From: Haliclona indistincta
Lineage: Eukaryota > Porifera > Demospongiae > Haplosclerida > Chalinidae
Direction of reading: 5' to 3'
Assembly: GCA_964017065.1 (NCBI GenBank)
Contig: OZ024792.1
Location: 2,351,754-2,415,753 of the forward strand
Length of the DNA: 64,000 bases
Under the pieces are notes generated by a model. That model did no database searches. It was not told the DNA's origin and saw only the letters and a program-made list of their open reading frames with translations. A program made the translations under genes and the position numbers. This document shows, one piece after another, positions 11,769-23,900 of this stretch (the first letter of the stretch is position 1; every line of letters begins with the position of its first letter).

Positions 11769-13830
11769 TGTGTGTGCTGTGATGTATGTAATTGTTTTAA
11801 TGATAAAATGAAGAATATTTAAGTGAGCTGACATTCTTATCTTGCACGTGCATGGTTCACATACATACTATCCAGTGGCTCATATAGCAAGGAATTTCTA
11901 AGATATTATCGCTCGGACGTGACTAGCAGTGTAATCTATCACGATATGAAGTTAGCATAGACGGTGTCAGGCTAATAGTCTAAATTGCGAGTAGAATGGA
12001 ACTAATAGTGTATCATATGTGAGGCAGTATATCGGTGACCAAACATTAGTTGAAGAACATTCCAAGCACAAATACAAGGTCCCATGAGCTTGATTTGGGC
12101 ATAGAAGGAAGAGCTGTCATCTACTGCAACAGTTGCAGGTTTCAATTTTAGGTTTCCGAGTAGCAGTTGTTGACGAATGGAGTAAGCTTGTTTTGTGTTT
12201 GATTTTGTACATAAAATACAAATTCAAAAATGTTATGTGAACACAGAATGATGACCTTGATACATACAGTAGTATTCCCCTTCAACACGATGCATGATGT
12301 CACAATCTATCTTTAGGGCTGCACCGTACATGGGCATGTTGCTAGGAGCTGCTGATGGTACTTGATAGTTGTACACACTCATGCTTTGAACAGTGGTTTG
12401 TTTTGACCTAGCACACACTAGTGCAGAGTGGGTGCTGAGCATTCTTGAGCATCCTATCACAGTGTACTGGGGACTATACCATACACAATAGCCAGGACAT
12501 TATAATATTCGCCCAAGGATAAACACACTGTCACATGTTTGGTTATGTACCATGTCTAACAATGCAGTTCACTTGCTGTTGTACATCATAATGCAGACAC
12601 TGTACATGTGTATTGCAGCGTATTTCCCCTTATGATACATTGATAACAGATTGGATTACATTGTCAAATACATAATATTTACAGTCCAACTGTGTCAATG
12701 AATATGCACTACGATATTTCATGGTACAGATCAGAGTCTGAGTATAGTACAAGCTCTTCTCTGGTCTGCAAATGCGAACACTAACCAGCTTGCTAGTATG
12801 TAAATGAGCCCTGACTGCTTGAACTGTCTACTGCACAGCTGTTGTGAAAATAGACAAGACAAAACAAAACTGTTAAAGAATTTTTTGTTGGCTGTATTCA
12901 TGTTGTGTGGTGATAGCTCGATGTGGTGTCATGTTTCAGAGGAGAAAACAAGTGCATGCAACAACCCAGTGTAACCGAACCTGCCCTCATGCACCTAATG
13001 ACTGTGTGTGTATACTAGTGAGGTTTCATTACAACAGCTAAATCATCTCTAATGACAACAGCACGGACTACTGATACCAAACCTTGTGTGGGCATACATA
13101 AAAGCTCATTACAATCTATGGTAACACATAGAAGGCGTACATACCACATGAAATGAACACAGTAGGCACAATACACTATAAATACATGAGATTAACACAC
13201 AGTAGGCGCTATACATTATGAGAAACAGCATAAATACATGAGATTAACACACAAAGGCACACTGCCTGCACAGCCCACATCCCACAACAGAGAAACAAAT
13301 GTGTCCTCATGGGAGTAAGCTCTCTCATTGCACTGGGCAACCATTAATCCACCTAGTAACTGCATTAAGGTCACAAAGTGACCTAAACGCTTGTGTAAGA
13401 ATGTACAACAGGTATGTCTTCACTGAGCGCCACATGCCCAGGTGTGTTCACAAGCCATACATTTCATCACTGTACACATGCACAGTCATACTTCAGTCCA
13501 GCTGTTATGCTGAATTGTACTACCAGCCTAATCTGCTTACTAAGGTGTCAGCTGCTTTCATAGATAGATAACTATAATGGAATAAGCAACTTTTATGTAA
13601 TATGGATGAGTAGACTCCAAGTGTCTGAGATGACTACAGACGACTAAATCAACAACAGTCTCCATTACAGTATATAATGGTGTTACCTCTCAATTAAGTA
13701 ATCAAGCTAAAAATAATATTACTGTATGGGTGATGACTATAAAGTAATAAGTGTTTAGTGGGGATGAATTATGACAAACGATAGTAGCTTTGAGGAGTCA
13801 GTGTGTGGTAATGGTGTACATCAAGGGTCA
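11769..13830. other. Gene-free interval
   Basis: About 2 kb between the orphan gene and the zinc-finger gene, AT-rich, with no convincing ORF. A short direct repeat (TAAATACATGAGATTAACAC) occurs twice at 13179-13252. Confidence 0.6.
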
Positions 13831-16370
13831 CTACGGTGCTTTATTGGATAGCGAAGAGACTTGAGTTATCTTGGGAACAATGTTGACTGATTGAGTTAGA
13901 CTAATGGCGATGTCTTGCGGATCGATCCGCTCATAGTCCACACCTTGCTTTCCTACGAACGCATCGTTGTTCACCATTTGCTGCACAGCCAGCTCACCTT
14001 CCATCAATTCATTCCCAGCAACACCCTGTTCTGCTACAATTGTCTTGATCGTCTCTAAACTGATGGCGCTAGTTGAGCTGGTTGGAGAAATACCGATTGC
14101 AATAGCTTTCTCGCGATGCTCTGTCGTCTGGTAGTGAGCGACGAGGCTACTGGGTTCATCAAACACCTTGTCACAAGTATGACAAGGGTAGACATTAGTG
14201 GGACGACGAGACTCAGGATGGCTCTTCAGATGCTGTTGGTAGTGGTAGATAGAGTTAAAACCTTCAGAGCAGTAGCGACAGTTGAAGATTGACTCTCCAT
14301 TGTGTACCTTGAAGTGATTGTGAAGGTAGCCCATGCGAGCGAACACCTTGCCACAAACCTCACACTCGAAACGATGAGAGGTGAGCTTGTGGTTCTCTAG
14401 ATCTTTAACGGAACCAAACACCTTGAAACACTCGGGGCAACGTAGCTCTTCAGTCTCAGAGTGTTCGGTCTTGAGGTGTTCTTTCAGTTCGAATAACAGA
14501 GTGAAGTGCATGGAGCATTCCTGGCAGTGGTACGGTTTAGTATCCCCGTGCACCTTGAGGTGAGACAGGTAGATAGAGCGACTGGAGAAGGTTCGGTTAC
14601 AGTCCAGATGCTCACATGTGAAAGTGTTGTTTGCAGTATGAGCACTCTTAATATGGCTCTCCATAGAATCCTTCCTAGTGAAGGTCTTGTTGCAAAAACT
14701 GCACGGCAAGCGAGGACGATTGGGATCGTGGATTTCAAGATGACGCGTCAAACGGTAGGGACGATCAAACGGCTTGTCACAAACAGTGCAACGGAACTCA
14801 CGAAAGTTAGACGACTTGTTGGCATCAGCAGTAGCAGGGGGAGAACTGGGAGGTGGAGGAGCCTGGGAATTACTGATGGAAGAGTCAATAGTGATAGCAG
14901 CGCTCACAGCAGGGACGCCATTACCAGTTCCACTCTGAGCAAACATAACTGAGGCTTGAACAGAACTATGTTCGCCCACCTCCTGAGTCTGATCTGTCAG
15001 ATTGAAGACAGAAGCCTGCGCAGAAAGATCTGATCCAACGTTCACGTTGAGACTGGAGGACTGGGAGACCATGGAATCCATAGTTGCGTCTGTTTCTTCT
15101 CCTTCTTGGTCAGCTACTCCCACAGTGACGTACTGTTGTAAGTCACTCTGGTCTATCACTGCTGCATGACACTCACGAATATGACGGAGAAGACAGCGAC
15201 GGTAAAAGAATGATATACCACAGATCTTACAAAGAAGTGGCTGCAGCTTTCTTCTTTTGCACATACGAAGTTTTGCCTTGCCGATCGGTGTGGATGCAAA
15301 GCTTGGAGATAGTCCAGAGCCGGGCAGCACAGAGACAGAAGGAGCCGATGAGCTCTTCAGTTCTGCTGAGGAAGAGGAGATATTTGTTGAGCGACAGTTC
15401 TTGCAATGGGTGGGCACTTCATCCTGCATGTTGGTAGCAAACTTGCGGTCACAACCCTGGCAGGTATAGAGAGCTATAGCCCTACGATAGAGAAAATACC
15501 CACTCATGCACAGTAGGTACTGTCATACAAAATTCTTTAATTACAACTTCCAAACATTTTGATATTGATGTCTTCAAATTTAATTTCTGACCAAAATTGA
15601 ATATACATGTCGTGTTAACATGCTTGAGTGCTTACATTTTTTTAGATTTTGGCTGATCATCATCAGGAAGTGGGCTGGAGTGCTTGCCTAGGCTGCTGTC
15701 AGTGTCAGCATACAGCTCATCATGGCTGCTCTCAGCAATGTGATCAGCAGAACCAGAGAACACAGAGAGAGCAGCACCACCTGAGGAGGTAGTCTTCAAG
15801 ACATCCGCCATGCTCTGCAGCCCAATCTCCCCAAGATAGATGGTTTGGAGGAGAGAAGAGCTGTCTGTTCGAACTGACTGGATCTGCTGTAGAGCATTTT
15901 TGAGTGGTCCCTGAGCGTCAACACCTACACACACATATCACAGGATAAACCAGGTGACATAACCACAGTGCCTGCTTTTAGTTTCAACTATAGTGTGCCA
16001 ATGTTGTCAATACACCTTCCGTGGAAGTTAGCTTTTCTAATGGCACTATCCCATGCAATAAAACCACCATGCTATGTGGTAGCACTTATTATTGCTGCAT
16101 TATTAAAAACTGATCAATTTTTATACACAGAGTTGTAAATTTGATGGTCGTACAAGAGTTCAAAAAATAATTAATAACTATAATCTTTATAAACAGTGAA
16201 TAAATTCACTCACCGCTCATGGCACCCATCACATCAAGGTAGCTTGAGAGGCGATGAAGGTTGGACAAAATAGCAGTGGACTTGTTGAGCGCCTCTTTGA
16301 CGGAGGCTGCGACTTGCTCTCGAAGCTTGTCGTGTAGTCCAGTGTCAGAGAGATCATTGCTAACAGCCAT
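13831..16370 (-). CDS. C2H2 zinc-finger protein, probable transcription factor
   Basis: Exons 16370-16214, 15924-15636 and 15481-13831 encode 698 aa. The N-terminal part (about 1-145) is helical and Ser/Asp-rich. A CxxC...CxxC pair (CQGCDRKF, CKNCRS) is followed by an isolated C2H2 finger (CKICGISFFYRRCLLRHIRECH). After a 100-residue Ser/Gln-rich linker, a run of eight or nine C2H2 fingers begins at CTVCDKPF and ends at CHTCDKVF; most have H-x3-5-H and several linkers are non-TGEKP. The C-terminus is hydrophilic. Presumably a nuclear DNA-binding protein; no orthologue was identified. It is divergent from WDR82, with start codons 491 bp apart. Confidence 0.87.
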
Positions 16371-16861
16371 TATTGAGATATTGTGTGAAGTTCAAGATTG
16401 AGTTGTATATCTGAGTGAATCAGAATTGGAGTATAATATATAAATATAATTTTTTGTGACGCTATGTGCGTACACTGTATGGTGTTACTATTTACACACA
16501 CATTGATTTTCAAGATCGATCCGCCCCTAATTCGCTCAGCGCGAACCATTGTAACTACGGCTGGTGCGATTTTTACTACAGACGATCTCACCATGTAGAG
16601 ATCCCCTCCGGCGGGATAGGTCTAATCTCGGGGAGGTACTCGAGGTCTTTAGAGGGTCGGGGGAAAACAACTCAGCACACTTTCACCATTATTCGGCACC
16701 GACTCGCAACAAGGATCACGTGAGCTCAGCACGTGATGTTTACACGGGTTTCCCGCGCACGACGAGCATGTGGGAAAGATTGTTGCAGATAGCAGACTGA
16801 GTGAAGCAGATCAATGTGAATCAAGGCCGTGTACTCTCTGATCGCCAGGGGCTGAATCGAT
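16371..16861. promoter_or_regulatory. Divergent zinc-finger/WDR82 promoter with paired E-boxes
   Basis: The 491-bp spacer contains two CACGTG cores (TCACGTGA and GCACGTGA, about 16716-16736), roughly 130 bp before the WDR82 ATG. This is the palindrome used by bHLH-ZIP factors such as USF, MYC and MITF. Motifs are seen; function is inferred. Confidence 0.45.
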
Positions 16862-17866
16862 ATGGCGAATTTGCAGGAGATGACGCTTACCGACAGGGTT
16901 TTTCGGTCGTTTCGAGTCGCTAAAGTGTTCCGAGAGAACACCGACGTGATTAACTGTCTCGATTTTTCTCACAACGGAGAGAACATGATAGCCAGCAGCA
17001 ATGACGACTCCATTGTGGTGTACTGCTGCATGGAAGGAAGGTGAGTGCGCGCTTATTAGAATGCACTATTATCTCCTTTTTACGTCAGACCAAAAAGAAC
17101 CGTCTACAGTAAAAAATATGGCTGTGATCTACTGCAATATACACATGCTCCTAATGCTATCATCTACTCATCTAATAAGGTTGACGGTAAGTCACTCATA
17201 TAAATGTGCTGTTACTATGGAAACGATCTTATATACAGATACCATTAGATATCTTTCGTTACATGACAATAAATATCTTCGTTACTTTCCTGGACATACA
17301 AAAAGGTATTTCTGCGCTATAAGCTAGAGTTATAGTCAAGGAAAATTTTGTGATCTCATTTTCTCCTCAGAGTGGTTGCTCTCAAGATGTCTCCTGTTAA
17401 TGACATGTTTCTCTCTGGTAGTCTTGATCGTACCATCAGATTATGGGACCTCCGTTCACCAAACTGTCAGGTAGACCACCTTATATCCTCCTACGTACAG
17501 CATGTGAAGTAAGGTCAGATACCAATCTGGTCAATCATTTGTTGTTTGGAGGGGCTCCTGATGTTGAATATTCTGTCAACGTTCTTAGTACTTAGTCATA
17601 TCTTTATTTTTCCTATTAATCTGCTACTTTTTCAGTGCAGCCGAAACACTACAGTCAAATAATTTATTATGGTTTTGTATCAACAGGGCTTGATGCATCT
17701 CAGTGGAGGTAGACCAATAGCTTCGTTTGATCCTGAGGGTCTCATTTTTGCTGCTGGGATTGAATCAAAGCAACTTAAACTATATGATTTACGATCTTTT
17801 GACAAGGTAGGTATCATCAAAACTACTCACATGACAACGCCATGTTTCTTTGCACGCTTCATCACT

Positions 17867-17916
<50 letters not shown>

Positions 17917-20900
17917 CTTTACCTCCTAGGGGCCTTTTTCCACATTTCATGTCTGTCCTGATTTTGTTGGCTATGAATGGACTGGCATAAAATTCTCTTC
18001 AGACGGCAAACTGATTCTCATTTCTACCAACATCTCACAAATCAAGATAATGGATGCATACACGGGATCAATATTGCAGACTCTGTCGGTAAGTTGCTGT
18101 ATGTTGGTTATACTGCAAGAACTTTATGGAGTGTTCTAGTCTAGAAGCTTACTGATGTATGTAAGTGCTGTGTGTGTCTACTTTGCAAGGCATTATTTTC
18201 GAGGCATTTAAATTTCGCTAGTTTTTGAGACTTAACAATCATAGGCACTGGCAGAATTAATTGTGAATCACACGAAAATTAGAACCTGTGTGTTTTGTGA
18301 CGGGACATTATTAGGTACCTTTATTTCAGTTATACTGTGCAGAAGGGTAAATAATAAATTATCAATTTGCATGGTTAGTAATTTGGTGTGTTGCTAAATA
18401 CCACCAGTAACAAAGAAGAAACATCTCACTCTCGTCCCATGGTAGTGCCAGGAGACAGATGGGTAGACAGATTAGTTGTCAAATGAGCTGCCCTGTTAGC
18501 TCGGGAGGCGAGGTCTAGGTCTGAGGTCGCGCGTAGGTCGCTAGGTCGTAGGAAAATCACGTCACCACGCATCACACCATCGCGTCACGAGCCGTCACGA
18601 GCAACTCTAGGTCACTAGGTCGTAGGTTCGTATTATTTTCGTGTAGCTACACGTGAAGTTCGTTTCGACCGTCCTTGGCGCGTGTTTTCAAACTTGGAGA
18701 GAAGAGATTCTTCAGAGATCGAGATGTCTGGATCGTCTCATCACTTCCGCGGAATCAGCCACTACGCGGATAAACTCATGGACCTTGCTATAGGCCATAC
18801 TGATACCTTCAGCGGCAGAGGCAAGAAACCATCAAACAAGGAAGTTCTGAAAGCGATAGCGTCCATCAAGAAGTGCCAGAAAGCTCGCATGAGGGGATCG
18901 TTCTTCACAACGGAAGATCGGGGGAAAGAACGACCTTGCTCGTGCGGCTGGCACACGAAAGCTGCTGAGAGGAAGCAGAAATTGTGGCAAGACGCTGCTG
19001 CAGCTAAGAGATCGTCTTCTGCTTCTTCGTCTGTCTCTTCTACCTCTGCTAGTACCGCTTCTGCTAGCACTGCTTCATCTACCGCTAGCACTACTCCATC
19101 TACAGCTGCTGCTAGCACTACTTTATCTACTGCTGCTGCTAGCACTACTTCATCTACACCTAGCACTGCTTCATCTACACCTAGTACTACTTCATCTACT
19201 GCTAGTACTACTCCATCTACAGCTGCTGCTAGCACTACTTTATCTACTGCTAGTACTACTTCGTCTACTCCTAGTACTACTTCATCTACAGCTGCTGCTA
19301 GCACTACTTTATCTACTGCTAGTACTACTTCGTCTACTGCTAGTACTACTCCATCTACAGCTGCTGCTAGCACTACTTTATCTACTGCTAGTACTACTTC
19401 GTCTACTCCTAGTACTACTTTATCTACAGCTGCTGCTAGCACTACTTTATCTACTGCTAGTACTACTTCGTCTACTCCTAGTACTACTTCATCTACAGCT
19501 GCTGCTAGCACTACTTTATCTACTGCTAGTACTACTTCGTCTACTCCTAGTACTACTTTATCTACAGCTGCTGCTAGCACTACTTTATCTACTGCTAGTA
19601 CTACTTCGTCTACTCCTAGTACTACTTCATCTACAGCTGCTGCTAGCACTACTTTATCTACTGCTAGTACTACTTCGTCTACTCCTAGTACTACTTTATC
19701 TACAGCTGCTGCTAGCACTACTTTATCTACTGCTAGTACTACTTCGTCTACTCCTAGTACTACTTCATCTACAGCTGCTGCTAGCACTACTTTATCTACT
19801 GCTAGTACTACTTCGTCTACTCCTAGTACTACTTCATCTAGAGCTGCTGCTAGCACTACTTTATCTACTGCTAGTACTACTTCGTCTACTGCTAGTACTA
19901 CTCCATCTACAGCTGCTGCTAGCACTACTTTATCTACTGCTAGTACTACTTCATCTACTCCTAGTACTACTTTATCTACTACTGCTAGTACTACTTCATT
20001 CACTGCTAGCACTACTACTACTACTACCACCACTAGTGCTTCATTGCCTGTCGGCAACTCCAATTCTTCTCTTGCGTTACCTTTGTCGAGTACCAGCGAT
20101 TCTACTTCGACTTCATCCGGACCAGTGCCTCCAAAGTTTGACAGGAACGATTATCAGATACTGACCATCAACCAATTGAAAGCCATCGAGATTGGTTACA
20201 AATCTTCTCCTGCAAAGTTGGATCTGATAGTGTACTGTCCACTAGGTGGTAGATGCATCTACTGCAAGTCGACACTGATCAGACCTCACTCACCTGGCAA
20301 ACCGAAGTTGTGCTACAGTATTCCCTGGCCTCTTACTGTAGTTGGAATAGGCATGCGGTGTCTGCAGTGTCAAAGGCACTTCATGACCCTCGACTCATCA
20401 TACGTGGACACACTCTCGTCAGGCGACCAGGTGAAGAAGGAGTTTGTCTGTGGCAAGGGGCACGCCACACACATTTCTATCATACGTTTGTTAAGATCGG
20501 GAATGACTGTGTCACAGCTAGAGCGTCTCTTAGATGATGAGGTCAGAGAGCGCTACTTGAGAATGAAGTCTGATTTTATTGAGCAGTGGGACAAGGTAAG
20601 TGGTACACAAATGTAGTACATGAAGTTGTTATGCTTCTGTGCGTCAGTGAGGCATACGGTAATAGCACAGTTGAGTATGGCAATGCTTGCTTTGAAGTTT
20701 TGCTTTTAAATTGTAGGTGGATGCCATGCGTGGTTTTGGAAAGGTGAATGTGGTTTCTCGAGATGACTTCCCTTCGTTTCCGTCCAATTACATACCCTAT
20801 CGACAGCATCTCACGACCATGTTCATCAAGGACTATTGGGAAAATAAGCCACATATAACTCGTGAGCTCTCTGCCGTTGTCAGCAACCATGGCCTAGCAG

Positions 20901-23900
20901 TCGACCACCAACGTAAAGTTGTAAAGCGAACTATAGGAGACGAGGTCGTTGGAAAGGGTGGGCAATCTTTCACAATTTGTGGAGATTTTGGCCTGATTTG
21001 CGGTGTCTATGTAGTCCCTGACACAGCACTCTCGTGGACAAGGGATGCTATGGAAGAGGTGATCGCTCGTCACAAAGCTATGAAGGTGTCAGTCCCTCAT
21101 ACACTGTATGTAGACTGTGGCTGCTGCAGTGGATGTCTTGAAGCTGACGTCACTACAAGAGGCACCGAATTTGTTTCAAACAATAGCGTTGCTGCTGTGT
21201 GGCGATCAACTTTCACCATGAAGCTAGATGCAATGCATCTAATGCTCCGTATCGGTCGAGAGATGAACGCAGAGCATCCTCGCCGAAAAAAATTCCTCGT
21301 TGACCTGAGTCAGGCCATCTTTTCTCAGCACGAGGACGACCGTAACAAACTGATGGTAGCAAGAAAAGCTGCCGGTCTTGAAGGGCCAATGACAAGAACA
21401 GAGCGGTACAAGTTTATTCGTAGAGTGATTGGCAGCCCTCTCAGTGTGGCAGACCGTATGACCTTGGTGCTGAATGCCCATCGAGAACTTGACAAACAGT
21501 GCCGTGGACAAGCTGGGCGTTCTAGGATGGCAGTTGACGATCTGTCTGTTGCAGATGTAGCATATCCCCTAATTACCAGCAGGGTGATGGGTGTCTTTCA
21601 GCAACAGCTCGTGCATGTTAGGAATGGATGCATTTCAGATGATCCGAATAATCTTCCCTATGTTCAAGTTGGTACAACCAACTACCACAACACTGGACAT
21701 CGTCTGAATCACTATCAGTCACTGAGAGGCACCAGCAAAGTGGAGGCTGTTCATTCCGTTCTCGATCGCACCTTCTATACTCAGCGCGGGATCGGAAGCG
21801 AGACGTTTGACGCACGGTTGGGATGGTGGCTTCTTGGATACAACCGGCGTCGCTTGCGTGCTTTGGGCAAAAAGGTCCCTCCAGACACAATGCCTCCAAA
21901 GGTAAATAAATTGTTTGCAATAGATGTGCTTACTATGCGTGTGTGTTTCAGATTTGTGAGCATTACATTGCGCACGGTCTAACCTCTGACTATCCTGACT
22001 GGTCGATAGCTGCGACTAGTTCAGTCAAGATTGGTTATGAATATGGTCGGCATGTGACTGGAGTGGATGCCAATTTTGATCTTGACCTACACGAGGAACA
22101 GACTTTGTCAGCACCTGATCTTCCGGAGGAAGGGACGATGGGAGTTTCAATGTCCGATGAGGTTTGTTTGTTACAAATTTGTAACATTGATGTGACATGT
22201 AGATTTTTAGATGTTGCTTGTGCTTGGTCTTGATAATGAAGACCTTGAAAGCATAGGAGGAGCTGCTACTCTATCCATGGATACGAGTACACATGCTACG
22301 GCCATAATACAGTCTCCGTCAAGAGGTTAAATTTTTATGGCTAAAGTAATTGCTGATTTCAGTTGGCAATTTTTTCCATAGATGGTAGGTTACCTGGGTC
22401 GAGCACTCATTCTCATGTCATTGGTGGTTTGAGTCTACCTGGGCCAAGTTCCCCTCCCTCTACTCCTAGCATTGCTGGTTTGAGTCTACCTGGACCTAGT
22501 TCCCCTCCCTCTACTCCTAGCATTGCTGGTTTGAGTCTACCTGGACCTAGTTCCCCTCCCTCTACTCCTAGCATTGCTGGTTTGAGTCTACCTGGACCTA
22601 GTTCCCCTCCCTCTACTCCTAGCATTGCTGGTTTGAGTCTACCTGGACCTAGTTCCCCTCCCTCTACTCCTAGCATTGCTGGTTTGAGTCTACCTGGACC
22701 TAGTTCCCCTCCCTCTACTCCTAGCATTGCTGGTTTGAGTCTACCTGGACCTAGTTCCCCTCCCTCTACTCCTAGCGTTGGTGGTTTGAATTCTCCCCTC
22801 TCATACACACCTGAAACACCTTCAACACCCTCAAAGGGTAAGTTTTATCAAAAACAGTATGATGAGTTTGCTTTGATTGGGCATGCACCGATAGGTTGGC
22901 GAGACCTCCCTCTTCCAAGTTCTACACCTGTGCGGAAACGCAAGAATGTTGCGAGGTTTCGTTCTATGGGAGGAGATGTATCTAGTGTGCCACCAGATTT
23001 CAATCCCACCATGAAAAGCATATGGGACGAGTTGTGGATGTCTTTGCCCCAGAGTGGTGGTGTTGGTGCCAATGTGAAGCAACTGATACAAAAGTACAAG
23101 AAACGATGCCAAGATGAGCGCCAGAGCCAGGAGAAAGACCAGTGCCCTCTGGCGTTGCTTCCTGTATCCTTTGCTCAAGCCAAAGATTGGCTTCTAAAAA
23201 AACAGAAAATCTACTCAGAAGCCATCGTAGCAGGCACAGTCAATGAAGCAGCTAGGGAGGTAGTGACTGATCTCAATCGATTCCTGACTGAGCAGCCTAC
23301 ATCAACAGCTCTCATGCTTCAGCAGCCACCATGCCCAGCTTCTCCTGTAATTCCTACTCCTCAATTTTCCCTTGGTCCTGACCCTATTACCGATGAAGTC
23401 AGAAATAAGGAGCAAATGGAACGGAGAAAAGAGCTGATGGAACGTAGAGTTGCTGAAAGAAACGACCCTACTACATGTGCACCAAAGCCAAAGAAGCCTA
23501 AGCCAAAGAAGCCCAAGTCTATCCCTCCAGAGCTGGAAGAGAGGCAGCAGAGAGCACAATCTCGTATGTTGCAGCTTGGCGTCTCTCCTGTTGATGTAAG
23601 AATACTACATCAATGCATGCATGCATACATCTGTAGACAATCGTTTCTAATTTGCATTATTAACGCAAATATTTTTTACATTAGGATGCAGCTCTTAAAG
23701 GGAGTCGTCCCTGTCCTGTTTGCCACCAGCGACGGACTGCCGATGACAAAACACCTGATGGGCAGATTCATCGTGTTTTAGGCCGATCGAACAAGATCTG
23801 GTGCCCATACAGTGATGACAGCAGTGTTCTAGAGGCTTACGAGAAGGATGTCAAAGAAAGAACACGGGCAGCATGGCGACGAGCTGGCGAGACTAAAAAA

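Noticed and set aside
18762..20063. 433-aa antisense ORF through the Ser/Thr minisatellite
   Set aside because: The repeat unit simply lacks stops in that frame; composition is [12 protein letters not shown] tandem noise and it has no independent signals.
22413..22808. Antisense ORF through the 51-bp repeats
   Set aside because: Same artefact of an in-frame repeat.
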